A DNA stretch of 64,000 bases, from NCBI GenBank assembly GCA_030429545.1, contig JAUIFF010000013.1:124001-188000 (forward strand), written 5' to 3'. This document shows, in pieces, positions 25,637 through 34,333 of the stretch. This DNA comes from Polyangia bacterium (GTDB lineage: Bacteria > Myxococcota_A > Polyangia > Nannocystales > Nannocystaceae). The notes under the pieces are model-generated. The model searched no databases, was not told where the DNA came from, and saw nothing but the letters and a program-made list of their open reading frames with translations. Position numbers and translations under genes: made by a program. How positions within the stretch are numbered: position 1 is the stretch's first letter; each line of letters starts with the position of its first letter.

Positions 25637-26305
25637 TCAGTCGGTCCCGCCGTGGGCCGCGAGATAGGCCTCTATCGCCTGCCGGCGGGCATCGTCGACA
25701 ACAATGTGGCCGGCGACTTCGCGCCCATGCAGGGCCTGAACAACCTGGCGAATCGTGACAATCGGATGCACCGGTAGCCCTAGTTCGTCGCGTAACTCGA
25801 CCAGTGTTGTCCGCGAACTTTGCCCGCGCTCTTGCCGGTCGACCGCAATGATCACGCCTGAGACCTCGGCACCGGCCTTGCGCAGGAGGGCCACGCCCTC
25901 GCGGACCGAGCGCCCGGATGTGATCACATCGTCGACCAACACCACGCGCATGGACGGCTGTGGTTTGGTGCCGACAAACCAGCCTCCCTCGCCGTGGTCC
26001 TTGGCTTCCTTGCGGTCAAAACAAAAGGGCACATCGCGCCCGCGGGAGGCCAGGGCACAGGCCGTGCTGACCGCGAGCGGGACTCCCTTATAGGATGGCC
26101 CAAAAATCAGATCGCAGGCGAGCTCGGATTTCTCAAGACAGGTTGCATATGCATCACCGAGCCCGGCAATCGCAGCCCCGGTACCAAACTGTCCGGCGTT
26201 GACAAAGTAGGGCGAGCGTCGCCCTGATTTGAGGGTAAAGTCGCCAAAACGCAGAACTTCGTGGCGGACCATGAGTTCGATGAACTGCTGTTGGTAGGGC
26301 TGCAT
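25637..26305 (-). CDS. pyrE: Orotate phosphoribosyltransferase
   Basis: A 222-residue cytosolic enzyme of de novo pyrimidine synthesis that joins orotate and PRPP to give OMP and pyrophosphate. The PRPP-binding signature VVLVDDVITSGRS (about residues 122-134) is intact, as are the FTLKSGRRSPYFVN orotate-binding segment near residue 22, the FGPSYKGVPLA loop and the FDRKEAKDHGEGG catalytic loop that carries the Lys and His used in catalysis. Length matches the bacterial family. The ATG at 26305 is used; the frame runs further upstream but without homologous sequence. It faces the spermidine-synthase-like gene across 231 bases. Confidence 0.93.
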   Translation of the reverse strand: MQPYQQQFIELMVRHEVLRFGDFTLKSGRRSPYFVNAGQFGTGAAIAGLGDAYATCLEKSELACDLIFGPSYKGVPLAVSTACALASRGRDVPFCFDRKEAKDHGEGGWFVGTKPQPSMRVVLVDDVITSGRSVREGVALLRKAGAEVSGVIIAVDRQERGQSSRTTLVELRDELGLPVHPIVTIRQVVQALHGREVAGHIVVDDARRQAIEAYLAAHGGTD

Positions 26306-26536
26306 GGCGCGGCTTGTACCACACGCTAGCTGCTCATCGCTGAAACAACAGCGCTGCGATCGACGGCGCCCGCCGAGGCCGTTTTTATTTTTGGACAGCC
26401 GCGGTACCATCCGCAAACCCGCACGAGGCGCAAACTTCATGCGCTTTGGTTTCAACCGCACCCGGCCTTGTAACAGCACCGTGCGCCGGTGCATGTACGT
26501 AGGCCGACGCCGGAGCTACCCCGTCCACCGAACACC

Positions 26537-27448
26537 ATGACAATTTTTACCCGCGAACCCAGCAGCCACGGAACCGTCGTTGAATTTGAGATCAGCAAAA
26601 TTATCCATCGACAGACCACGCCCTACCAGGAATTATTGGTTGCACATACACCAGCTTACCAGCGTGCGTTGTTTTTGGACGGCCTGATCCAGTCGTCTGA
26701 GTTCGACGACCCGATCTATCACGAGACCCTTGTCCACCCGGCAATGTTTGCCCACAAAAACCCGCGACGGGTGCTTGTGGGTGGAACTGGCGAGGGTGCT
26801 TCGGTACGCGAGATCCTCCGCCACAGGGGGGTCGAAAAGGTCCTCACGGTCGACCTCGACCGCGAGGTTGTCGAGGCCTGTATCGAGCACCTCCCATTTT
26901 TCAGTGCCGGTGCATTTGCCGATCCGCGGGTGGAGTCACGGTTCGAGGACATTCAACTCACGCTCGACAATCCGCCGGCAGAGCCGTTTGACGTGGTGTT
27001 TTTAGACCTCACCGATCCGGTCGAAGAGGGGCCCGCAGCCGGGCTTTGCACGTCAGAGTTCTACGGCCGAGTTGCCAATGTCATGGCCGAAGACGGCATT
27101 GTGGTGGTGCAGTCGGGCGAGCTCGACACCGTCGGCATGGTCACGCCCAGGGGTGTACGCAGCGCCCTCGGTAATGTATTTGCTCATACACACATTGTAA
27201 ATTTCTACGTGCCCTGTTTCCACGCACTGTGGAGCTTTTGCCTCGCGTCCCAGCGGCCAATCGCAGTCGATGTCGCCACCCTAGACACGAAAATTGCCGG
27301 ATTGACGGGGGCGTTGCGGTATTACTGCGCGGCTCGGCACCCAAGTATTTGGAGCCTCCCTCCATATCTCCAACAGGTTCTCGATCGCAGCGATGGCGAC
27401 GGTCCGACCGGGGTGCAAGACGGTATATTTGTCTACCCTCGCGGGTGA
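26537..27448 (+). CDS. speE: Polyamine aminopropyltransferase (spermidine synthase-like)
   Basis: A 303-residue enzyme that transfers the aminopropyl group of decarboxylated AdoMet to a polyamine. Landmarks are the N-terminal sheet LFLDGLIQSSEFDD, YHETLVHPAMF near residue 62, the Rossmann motif VLVGGTGEGASVREIL, the acidic LTVDLDREVVEAC and the catalytic VVFLDLTDPVEEG. The glycine loop reads GGTGEG rather than the commoner GGGDGG, as in the thermospermine/agmatine branch, so the exact acceptor is uncertain. The ATG at 26537 starts the family N-terminus. Single gene, divergent from pyrE. Confidence 0.85.
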   Translation: MTIFTREPSSHGTVVEFEISKIIHRQTTPYQELLVAHTPAYQRALFLDGLIQSSEFDDPIYHETLVHPAMFAHKNPRRVLVGGTGEGASVREILRHRGVEKVLTVDLDREVVEACIEHLPFFSAGAFADPRVESRFEDIQLTLDNPPAEPFDVVFLDLTDPVEEGPAAGLCTSEFYGRVANVMAEDGIVVVQSGELDTVGMVTPRGVRSALGNVFAHTHIVNFYVPCFHALWSFCLASQRPIAVDVATLDTKIAGLTGALRYYCAARHPSIWSLPPYLQQVLDRSDGDGPTGVQDGIFVYPRG

Positions 27449-27779
27449 CCAAACTCCGGCCACCAGCGCTCAACCCTCACGAGCGCGCGCAGCTGCATGC
27501 GTGTACATCATTGCGATGCACTCCCAGCGTCATGCCCGAGTGTCCACGCGGTACTTGCAAGCCGGGGAATGGCCGAAGGGTCTTGTGTGCGAAGATGCCC
27601 TTGTTGTCGAGCGAGGCTAGAGATCCGCGCAAAGGCTTGGCCCGGTTTTTCGCGAGTGAGCGCAACGGCACCAATGACACCGTTTGTTTGGGGGTAGGTG
27701 AGGTTGAAGGTTACGGGGTGGCTGGCGTGGGCCCATCCGTTTGGGGATTGGCTCCCGCAAAATTTCGACCCCGACTGGT
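27449..27779. other. Intergenic region, no gene seen
   Basis: This 331-base stretch follows the spermidine-synthase-like gene. Short frames on both strands are Cys/Arg-rich noise without ribosome sites. No repeat or hairpin stands out. Confidence 0.45.
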
Positions 27780-28292
27780 ATGCTGGCTCCGGTGGCAGCG
27801 CGCGGTAAACCCCTGCAGTTTCGTGTGGGCTTGTTGTTGCTCTTGGCTGTGGTGTGGGCCACGCCAGCGATCGCCTGGGCCGACATCAGCCCGGCTTCGG
27901 GCGTACGTTCGACACTTGTCTTCATCGACATTTTTGTATTGGCACCGTTTTCGGGGCTGTTTTTATTGGCCTACATCCTCGTGGTGCTGCGTCGTTCGTG
28001 CCTCCCTGGCATGCCCCAGGTGGCGTTGCTCAATGTCCTCGGCGGGGCGTTGCTGGCCACCACCGATCCGACTCTCGGTATTGCCCAGGCTGCCGTGTTT
28101 ATCCTCGGGTTTTCGTTTGACCGGGTCGTGCGACGCGCCGTTGCCCGGGTAGATGCCGAGAATGAGGGACCGCTCGGTCCCCAGGAAAGCTACATCTCGT
28201 TGCCCAGCATGCGCCCGGTACCGACAACCGACATTCAGGACAGCACGATTTCGGCTCGACTCGACGGCGAGAACGATCAGTCGAGTTCGTGA
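27780..28292 (+). CDS. Hypothetical membrane protein
   Basis: A 170-residue membrane protein. From ATG 27780 there is a cleavable-looking signal or first helix (VGLLLLLAVVWATPAIAWA), then two or three membrane segments (LVFIDIFVLAPFSGLFLLAY, QVALLNVLGGALLA, GIAQAAVFILGF) and a polar C-terminal tail of about 50 residues ending in SSS. No family recognised. Neither neighbour is close enough to suggest an operon. The start is tentative because no clear ribosome site is present. Confidence 0.55.
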   Translation: MLAPVAARGKPLQFRVGLLLLLAVVWATPAIAWADISPASGVRSTLVFIDIFVLAPFSGLFLLAYILVVLRRSCLPGMPQVALLNVLGGALLATTDPTLGIAQAAVFILGFSFDRVVRRAVARVDAENEGPLGPQESYISLPSMRPVPTTDIQDSTISARLDGENDQSSS

Positions 28293-28398
28293 TAGGCAAC
28301 CATTTGTATTAGCAAGTTTTAGGTTAAAATGTATATGAAACTTCATCCCGGGATCTGCGGGGTGACGCGGCGGACGTTGGCGGCTACACTCCGCCCCG

Positions 28399-29436
28399 GT
28401 GTTGTGTCCATCCGCACTCATGACCGCCGGGACACTCCTGTTGTCCCAAGATCCCGGAGCCTGGGAGCTTTCGTGGCATGCCCCCGAGGCCTGTCCCACT
28501 GGCGTGCAGGTGCGAGTGGCAGTCGCACAGATGGTCGGGCCGCAACCGGCCGCACAGTTGAGCGTCGATGCGGTTGTCACCGAGATCCGTGGGCAATGGC
28601 AGCTGGCGCTCGAGCTTGCGGGGCCACAGGGCACGGGCCAGCGCGCGTTGACGGCCGACAATTGCGAGGCGCTTGCACAGGCCGCTGCCGTGGTCATCGC
28701 GATCGCCATCGATCCTGAATTTTCGGGCGGGGATCCGGCTGTCGTCGCCCGTGACGAGAGCCCAGTTGAGCCAGCCGCCCCGGCCCAGCCAAATATTCCG
28801 GTTGCTCCCGAGCCGGCCCAGCCGGCACCCAGTTCGGCGCGGCCTGCTGTCGACATTGCAGTTGCCGGCGACGAGCTTGGCGAGCAGCCGACCAGCCCCG
28901 ACGCTCGGGTGCGGCGCGTAGGAGGCTTTGTCGATATGGGTAGCGGCGTCGGTTTTGGGTTACTTCCCAAACCGGCGGCGGTGCTCGGGTTGCAAGTAGG
29001 GGTTGCCGCTCGGCGTTGGCGGGTCGGGCTCGGTGTCGAGGGATGGTTCCCACGGCGCACGACTGGCCCAAACAACCCGGCCGTAGGCGGGGAGTTTTCG
29101 TTGATCGACGGACAGCTGTTCGGGTGTGCAACGCCACGACTAGGCGCCTTTGTCATGCCGCTGTGCACGGGTGTCGACATTGGTGCAGTTCGGGGTCGCG
29201 GGGTTGGACAGCTCACCACGGTCAACACCGCAACGACGCTTTGGGCCGGTATCCGGGGGGCGGCTGGGGTGATGTGGAACTGGAAGTGGTTGGGGCTGTG
29301 GTTGCGTGGGAGCGTGTCTGTTGGTCTTGTTCGCCCCGCGTTTCACACCACGCAACAGCCCGAGATTTTTCGGGTTGGCTCGGTTGGCGGGTTGGTGACC
29401 GGCGGGGTCGAGTTTCGCCTGCCAAGCTCGCAATAA
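28399..29436 (+). CDS. Hypothetical exported protein, C-terminal barrel-like half
   Basis: A 345-residue protein upstream of an ECF sigma gene. The first 90 residues form a compact beta-rich domain (WELSWHAPEACPTG, with Cys, and GQWQLALELAG); a Pro/Ala-rich linker follows (about 110-170); residues 175-345 consist of alternating strands ending GGVEFRLPSSQ, resembling a small outer membrane barrel. GTG 28399 gives only a short signal-like start; ATG 28420 is the alternative. Genes of this layout, next to ECF sigma factors and a membrane partner with a C-terminal helical domain, recur in myxobacteria, so it may be the envelope member of that signalling unit. Function unknown. Confidence 0.6.
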   Translation: MLCPSALMTAGTLLLSQDPGAWELSWHAPEACPTGVQVRVAVAQMVGPQPAAQLSVDAVVTEIRGQWQLALELAGPQGTGQRALTADNCEALAQAAAVVIAIAIDPEFSGGDPAVVARDESPVEPAAPAQPNIPVAPEPAQPAPSSARPAVDIAVAGDELGEQPTSPDARVRRVGGFVDMGSGVGFGLLPKPAAVLGLQVGVAARRWRVGLGVEGWFPRRTTGPNNPAVGGEFSLIDGQLFGCATPRLGAFVMPLCTGVDIGAVRGRGVGQLTTVNTATTLWAGIRGAAGVMWNWKWLGLWLRGSVSVGLVRPAFHTTQQPEIFRVGSVGGLVTGGVEFRLPSSQ

Positions 29437-29459
29437 TTTTTTTTCACGACCCGGGTGGG

Positions 29460-29495
29460 CAGCGGACTACAAGCAAGCGCGTGTCTAGTCCCTTC
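29460..29495 (+). promoter_or_regulatory. Candidate ECF-dependent promoter element, copy 1
   Basis: The sequence CAGCGGACTAC followed by two bases and GCAAGCG lies 45-65 bases upstream of the ECF sigma start. The same 20-position pattern occurs once more at about 30903, upstream of the pacifastin-like lipoprotein. Two copies in promoter position of a sigma gene and a nearby secreted protein suggest an autoregulated promoter. Confidence 0.4.
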
Positions 29496-29524
29496 AGGGG
29501 TGAACGAGAGGCCAGTTTCTAGCG

Positions 29525-30118
29525 GTGTCGCAGTCGACAATGACGTACCCAGACATGGGAATCGCAGCCAACGAGCACAGCCAGGGGGGGTGCTCGGAGT
29601 CGTTGGCCGATGTCTACGAGGCCCACGCAGACTTTGTCTGGCGGATCGCCAGGCGCTTTGGTGTGGCACAAACAGAACTCGAGGATGTGGTCCACGACGT
29701 ATTTTTGGTCGTGCATCGCCGTCTGCCCGAGTACGACGGGCGCGCGTCGATGCGGACCTGGCTGTTTCACATCACCCGCGGGGTTGTGAGCAACCGCCGG
29801 CGCGGAAAAACCCGCGAAGCCAAGCGCATGCACTTGGTCAGGGCCCAGCCGACACCCACGTCCATCTGTCCAGAGGGACATAGTGAACGCGTACGCGCAG
29901 CAGAGTTTGTTCGCAACTTTGTGGCCCGGCTCAAGCCGCAACAACGGACGATGTTTGAAATGGTCGAGCTCCAGGGAATGACCGTGGCTGAAGTAGCTCG
30001 CCTACTCAACCTCAACGCCAATACAGCACACGCACGACTGCGTGCGGCGAGGCAGGCATTTTACCGTGCGGTTCAAGCCCGGCTCGCACGCGATAGCGGA
30101 GGTGGACCGTGTCGATAA
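29525..30118 (+). CDS. ECF-type RNA polymerase sigma factor
   Basis: A 197-residue sigma-70-family factor. Region 2 is visible as LADVYEAHADFVWRIARRF and LEDVVHDVFLVVHRRLPEY with RTWLFHITRGVVSNRRR (residues about 28-100); region 4 as LKPQQRTMFEMVELQGMTVAEVARLLNLNANTAHARLRAARQ, shown here in parts: QGMTVAEVARLL and NTAHARLRAAR. Region 3 is absent, as in extracytoplasmic-function factors. GTG 29525 or ATG 29540 could start it. Its end overlaps the next gene by 10 bases, the usual sigma/anti-sigma arrangement. A conserved element in its upstream region also precedes the gene at 30957, a probable target. Confidence 0.88.
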   Translation: MSQSTMTYPDMGIAANEHSQGGCSESLADVYEAHADFVWRIARRFGVAQTELEDVVHDVFLVVHRRLPEYDGRASMRTWLFHITRGVVSNRRRGKTREAKRMHLVRAQPTPTSICPEGHSERVRAAEFVRNFVARLKPQQRTMFEMVELQGMTVAEVARLLNLNANTAHARLRAARQAFYRAVQARLARDSGGGPCR

Positions 30119-30864
30119 AAACCCCCAAGCAAGAGGTTGAACGCGCCGCTGCGGCGTGGCTGGCCGAGTTGCGTGCACAGCAGCAGATGCCAACTGACGC
30201 ACGGCAACGGGTGTGGCAACGGATTGAGGGATCGCTTGCCCAAGCGCAGGCCACACCTCCCGCGCCCTCCCGCACGCCACTTGTGGTTGGGTTGTTGGCC
30301 GTGGCCGCCATGTTGATTTTTGTTTACTATACATTTGAATTAGGGCAGCTGCAGACCTCGCAGCAGTCCACAGTTGGCAACCAGGCTATCTACGACCACC
30401 AACGTACCGCGACAACTCAGATGGCGCCGGCGCTGGGTGGGCTTGTTCCCGAGCGATCAAATCAGCCCCAAGAGCACATGCAGGTACAATTTTCGCGCGA
30501 GAAGCCCACAGCTACCCGACAACCCAAAAAATCCGGCGAGATGGCCTCGCCAAGCAAGCCTGAGAAGTCCCAAAGCGACAAACATAGCTCCCTTGCAGCC
30601 GAGGCCAAAAAGCTCGCCCAGGCCCGGACCGCGCTCACCCAAAAGCAGCCGCAACAGGCATTGCGTGTGCTCGATGAGGTCGCTCGTGCCTTTCCCAATG
30701 GGGCCTTGATCGAGGAGCGCGCGGCCCTGCGTAGCATCGCCCTTTGTGCTGGCGAGCAAATGATTCAGGGCCGCGGCGAAGCCCGTCGGTTCCTCGCCAA
30801 CTATCCCGGTTCGGCGCTCGCCCAGCGCGTGGTGACGGCCTGCGGGCTCGCTGGCAGCCATTAG
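30109..30864 (+). CDS. Single-pass membrane protein, putative sigma-factor partner
   Basis: A 251-residue protein overlapping the sigma gene by 10 bases. Residues 1-60 are cytoplasmic and helical, as in anti-sigma N-domains (ERAAAAWLAELRAQQQ, ARQRVWQRIEGSL), although no zinc HxxxCxxC motif is present. One membrane helix (PLVVGLLAVAAMLIFVYYTF) lies near residue 64, then a Gln/Lys-rich linker and a periplasmic helical domain with TPR-like pairs (LAQARTALTQKQPQQALRVL). The place and topology argue for an anti-sigma or co-sensor, but sequence alone does not prove it. Confidence 0.65.
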   Translation: MSIKTPKQEVERAAAAWLAELRAQQQMPTDARQRVWQRIEGSLAQAQATPPAPSRTPLVVGLLAVAAMLIFVYYTFELGQLQTSQQSTVGNQAIYDHQRTATTQMAPALGGLVPERSNQPQEHMQVQFSREKPTATRQPKKSGEMASPSKPEKSQSDKHSSLAAEAKKLAQARTALTQKQPQQALRVLDEVARAFPNGALIEERAALRSIALCAGEQMIQGRGEARRFLANYPGSALAQRVVTACGLAGSH

Positions 30865-30902
30865 AAAAATTGATCGAAAAAATTGATCACAAGTTTTGTG
30901 GC

Positions 30903-30930
30903 CAGCGGACTACCTGCAAGCGAGCCCACG
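30903..30930 (+). promoter_or_regulatory. Candidate ECF-dependent promoter element, copy 2
   Basis: CAGCGGACTAC followed by CT and GCAAGCG, matching the element upstream of the ECF sigma gene, ends about 35 bases before the ATG at 30957. Its position is right for a promoter of the lipoprotein gene. Confidence 0.4.
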
Positions 30931-30956
30931 CCAACGCGTGGCAGGAGCTACAAACT

Positions 30957-31886
30957 ATGAACATCTACATACGTCCAAAAACACATCTCACCTCCGTCCT
31001 CGGCCTGCTGGCCACCTGTGCCGTTGCGTTTACGGTGGGTGCCTGCGACGTCCCCTCCAAGAACATCGGCGACGAGTCGGACTCCGGCGATAGCCAGTGC
31101 ACCCCGGGTGCCGAGATGCCGGCGGAGGATGGTTGTAATACATGTGTATGCACGGATGGTGGCGAGTGGTCGTGTACCGAAATTGACTGCGGCGGGAGCT
31201 CGACCGGCGGCGGGTTGTGTACACCCGGCGAGCAAAAGCCGGCCGACGACGACTGCAACACATGTACGTGCACCGAGGAGGGAGACTGGGCGTGCACCGA
31301 AATCGCCTGTGGCGAATGCACGCCGGGTGAGGTCAAGCCCGACCCCGATCCGAATAGCTGCGGAACCTGCTCGTGTACCCCTGAGGGGCAGTGGCTGTGC
31401 TCGAGTGAGCCCTGCCCAGACATGTGCACGCCCGGCGAAATGAAACCGGCAGACGATGGTTGCAACACGTGCGAGTGCAGTGAAGAGGGCGACTGGCTCT
31501 GTACCGAAAAGGCGTGCCTCGGGCACATCATTGAGGCCTGCGCCGACCTACCGGGCCCGGTCGACCCACACACAATCACCGCCGCCGAGTTTGCCGGGGA
31601 CCTCCTCACCCTCGACATCACGACCTCGGGCGGGTGCGAACAACACATCTTCGACGGTTGTTACATCGCGCATTTCGACCCGAACGACCCCGGATGGTCC
31701 ACGCCCTACATCGTTGTCATCCACGATTCCAAAGGCGACCCGTGCGAGGCCGAAATCGACGAGACTGTTGTATTCGACCTGCAAAACCTCAAGCTCTATT
31801 GGCAGGAGGCGACCGAGAATACCCACGAAAGCGTCGATTTTACGGTCACTGGGTGGGACGAAACCTTCGTCTACCCGTTCAATTAG
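30957..31886 (+). CDS. Lipoprotein with four pacifastin-like cysteine modules
   Basis: A 309-residue secreted lipoprotein. ATG 30957 has GGAG 11 bases upstream and opens a signal with lipobox VGAC (Cys 30). Four modules at residues 48-78, 88-118, 121-153 and 157-187 share CTPG-x-KP-x-CNTC-x-C-x-G-x-W-x-CTE-x-C, matching the six-cysteine pattern of pacifastin-type protease inhibitors. Residues 190-309 form a separate beta-rich domain with three Cys. In animals such modules inhibit serine proteases; here they could guard the predator against its own or foreign proteases, which is inference. The gene probably belongs to the ECF regulon of 29525. Confidence 0.8.
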   Translation: MNIYIRPKTHLTSVLGLLATCAVAFTVGACDVPSKNIGDESDSGDSQCTPGAEMPAEDGCNTCVCTDGGEWSCTEIDCGGSSTGGGLCTPGEQKPADDDCNTCTCTEEGDWACTEIACGECTPGEVKPDPDPNSCGTCSCTPEGQWLCSSEPCPDMCTPGEMKPADDGCNTCECSEEGDWLCTEKACLGHIIEACADLPGPVDPHTITAAEFAGDLLTLDITTSGGCEQHIFDGCYIAHFDPNDPGWSTPYIVVIHDSKGDPCEAEIDETVVFDLQNLKLYWQEATENTHESVDFTVTGWDETFVYPFN

Positions 31887-31906
31887 TTGTTCCTACAAAT
31901 AAAACT

Positions 31907-31940
31907 CGGGAGCCACCCACGTTACGGCTCCCGGGTTTTT
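31907..31940. terminator. Bidirectional intrinsic terminator
   Basis: CGGGAGCC (31907-31914) pairs with GGCTCCCG (31926-31933), followed by GGTTTTT and preceded by AAAACT. It ends both the lipoprotein gene and the convergent fabH gene. Confidence 0.85.
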
Positions 31941-31950
31941 GCCGTCTCGG

Positions 31951-32952
31951 CTAAAACTCGATGACGCCACCGGCCCAGGTAAAGCCAGCTCCAAACGCGA
32001 CGGTCAACACCTTGGAGCCCGGGCCGAGTTTGCCCTCGCGCCATGATTCACTGATACCGATCGGAATGGTGGCGGCCGTGGTGTTGCCGTAGCGTTGGAT
32101 GTTGTGCACGACTTTTTCATCGGCAATCCCGAGCTTGCCGGCAACCATCTGGTTGATCCGCATGTTGGCTTGGTGGGGCACAAACAGGTCGATATCGTCG
32201 ATCGTCAGGCCTGCCTTGGCGAGCACACTCATGGCCACCTCCGGCATTTTTTGGGTCGCCCAGCGGAACACTTGGCGGCCGTTCATCCGCGGGTAGTGCA
32301 GGCCCTCATCAAACATTTCTTGGGTCAGTCGCGGGATGTTGCGGCTCATGGGAGCGAGCAGGCAAAGGTCCTCGGCCCCCGAGCCATCTGCGTGGAGTTC
32401 GAGCGCACAGATGCCCTTGGAGTCGCCGGTCGCCTCACCGACGAGGGCCACCCCGGCACCGTCGCCAAACAGCACGGCGACATCGCGGCCGCGCTCACTG
32501 AAGTCGAGCCCGGTGGAGTGCACCTCGGCACCGCAGACCAATACGTTGCGGTACATACCCGAGCGAATCCATGCATCTGCAACAGAAAGGCCGTAGATGA
32601 ATCCCGAGCATTGGTTGCGGATGTCGAGCGCGGGGACGCCAGGCAACCCGAGCTTGTGACCGAGAAAACACCCAGAGCCAGGGAAATTGATATCCGGGCT
32701 GAGGGTTGCAAAAATAATTGCATCAACATCTTTGATGTCGCGGCCAGCCTGTTCGATCGCCATCTTGGCTGCGGGTAGGGCCAGATCACTGGCTCCGGTG
32801 GGAGACTCTTCGATAAATCGACGCTCCCGGATACCGGTGCGCTGGGTAATCCACTCGTCACTGGTGGGAAACATCGCCGCGAGGTCGTTGTTGGTGACAA
32901 CTTTCGGCGGGAGATAATGGCCGGAGCCGACGATCGTGGCACGTTTTTCCAT
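31951..32952 (-). CDS. fabH: Beta-ketoacyl-ACP synthase III (KAS III)
   Basis: A 333-residue condensing enzyme that starts fatty acid synthesis by joining acyl-CoA to malonyl-ACP. The Cys-His-Asn triad is intact: IRNQCSGFIYG (Cys near 117), VPHQANMRIN (His near 262) and RYGNTTAATIP (Asn near 292). The C-terminus has the FGAGFTWAG glycine loop. The ATG at 32952 matches the family start (MEKRATIVGSGHYLPP); the longer frame is not supported. It stands alone rather than in a fab operon, so it could also make branched or specialised starters. Confidence 0.92.
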   Translation of the reverse strand: MEKRATIVGSGHYLPPKVVTNNDLAAMFPTSDEWITQRTGIRERRFIEESPTGASDLALPAAKMAIEQAGRDIKDVDAIIFATLSPDINFPGSGCFLGHKLGLPGVPALDIRNQCSGFIYGLSVADAWIRSGMYRNVLVCGAEVHSTGLDFSERGRDVAVLFGDGAGVALVGEATGDSKGICALELHADGSGAEDLCLLAPMSRNIPRLTQEMFDEGLHYPRMNGRQVFRWATQKMPEVAMSVLAKAGLTIDDIDLFVPHQANMRINQMVAGKLGIADEKVVHNIQRYGNTTAATIPIGISESWREGKLGPGSKVLTVAFGAGFTWAGGVIEF

Positions 32953-33140
32953 AACCTCTGGTATCCGTCTCCGGGCTTCGCCGCAACCCGCGAAACCCCA
33001 TGCACATGTGCTGCTAGCTGCTTCACGCTGCCCTATGAGCACACGAGACCTCTACATTTGTTCGTCGCGAAAGCGAACGATTGTACGGCCGGATTCATCG
33101 CAGGTGGATACCCACGACAAACCTGTGTCATGGTGAAGTT

Positions 33141-34295
33141 GTGGCGGGTGGTCCAGGCAATTTGTCAGTACCCGAGCGGGTGTATCAGTACACGGCTGCG
33201 CGGGCCCGCTTTGGTGACCGCGTTGATCGGCTGTTGCCGTTTTTGTGGCGCGGCGACCCGCTGGCTGACGAAGTCATTCGCTCCGGGGCGGCCGCCCGGT
33301 GGCAAGAAGCCCTGGCAAGCCCGCGGCCAAACGGCCTGCCAGACTGCGTCTACGCATTTGTCGATACCCTCACGACGGTACCGGCCTGGGTCGATTGGAG
33401 ACGGATCGAACGCGCAGGTGAGCTGTTTTACCGGGCAGGTGTACTGGCGGGACTTGTGCTCGGACTGCGGAGTTTGGTCGGGGGTTACGCGGCCCCAGAT
33501 GGCAACAAGCCGCTTGTGTTCTCAGGGCGGCTGCGTGAGCAAGCCCCCCGCCGGGTGGCCGAGACCAGCCGGTTTGTCACCCAAGTTTGCCGGCCTGGTG
33601 GCATGCGAGCTGGCGGCGAGGGGTGGCGGATCACCGCACAAGTTCGACTGATGCACGCCAAGGTTCGGGCATTGCTCGAGGCCTCGCCCCACTGGCGGAC
33701 CGATGCCTGGGGCACCCCCATCAACCAACACGACATGTTGGCCACCAACCTGCTGTTCTCATCGGTTTTTCTCGATGGCCTGCGCATCATGGGCTTCCCC
33801 GTGAGCCCGCGGGAAGCTGGCGACTACCTCCACCTGTGGCGGTACGTGGGTTGGTGTATCGGCGTCGACCCGGCACTGCTGCCCGCCGACGTGAGCGATG
33901 CGCTCGCTGCCGAAGAGGTGATTCGCGCGACCCAGCGGCCACCCGATGACGATTCGCGGGCACTTGTTGAAGCCCTGATCTGCTCGCCGTTGCACGCAGC
34001 CAAAACTCCCGCGGCGCGTCGGCTGGCCCAGGCTCGGGTGACGTTGATCAGTCAACTATCGCGACGTCTCATCGGGGACGAACTCGCCGACCAGCTCGGT
34101 CTCGCGCGGTCTCCGGTGGGATTGACGCTACCGATGTTGCGTCCATTGGTGCGCCAGTCGGCACGCGCTGGGCAACTGCTACCCCGGGCGTGGATCCGTC
34201 GAGCCAGTGAGATTTATTGGGAGAGCGTGATTTCAACGGGCCTACGGGGCGAACCTGTTTCATTCGACCTGCCGAGTCGGCTCGCCCACGGATAG
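33141..34295 (+). CDS. Oxygenase MpaB family protein (DUF2236)
   Basis: A protein of about 384 residues of the DUF2236/MpaB family, named after a fungal haem oxygenase that cleaves a farnesyl chain in mycophenolate synthesis; a related bacterial group includes rubber oxygenase Lcp. Typical segments are GWRITAQVRLMHAKVR, WGTPINQHDMLATNLLFS and LHLWRYVGWCIGV, which supply the His/Arg residues around the haem. The start is uncertain: GTG 33141 is taken; TTG 33081 and TTG 33162 are alternatives. The downstream thioredoxin-like gene follows after 38 bases on the same strand. Substrate unknown. Confidence 0.78.
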   Translation: MAGGPGNLSVPERVYQYTAARARFGDRVDRLLPFLWRGDPLADEVIRSGAAARWQEALASPRPNGLPDCVYAFVDTLTTVPAWVDWRRIERAGELFYRAGVLAGLVLGLRSLVGGYAAPDGNKPLVFSGRLREQAPRRVAETSRFVTQVCRPGGMRAGGEGWRITAQVRLMHAKVRALLEASPHWRTDAWGTPINQHDMLATNLLFSSVFLDGLRIMGFPVSPREAGDYLHLWRYVGWCIGVDPALLPADVSDALAAEEVIRATQRPPDDDSRALVEALICSPLHAAKTPAARRLAQARVTLISQLSRRLIGDELADQLGLARSPVGLTLPMLRPLVRQSARAGQLLPRAWIRRASEIYWESVISTGLRGEPVSFDLPSRLAHG

Positions 34296-34333
34296 GCCGA
34301 AGGTCGCGGGAATTTGCAGCTACACTCGCGGCG

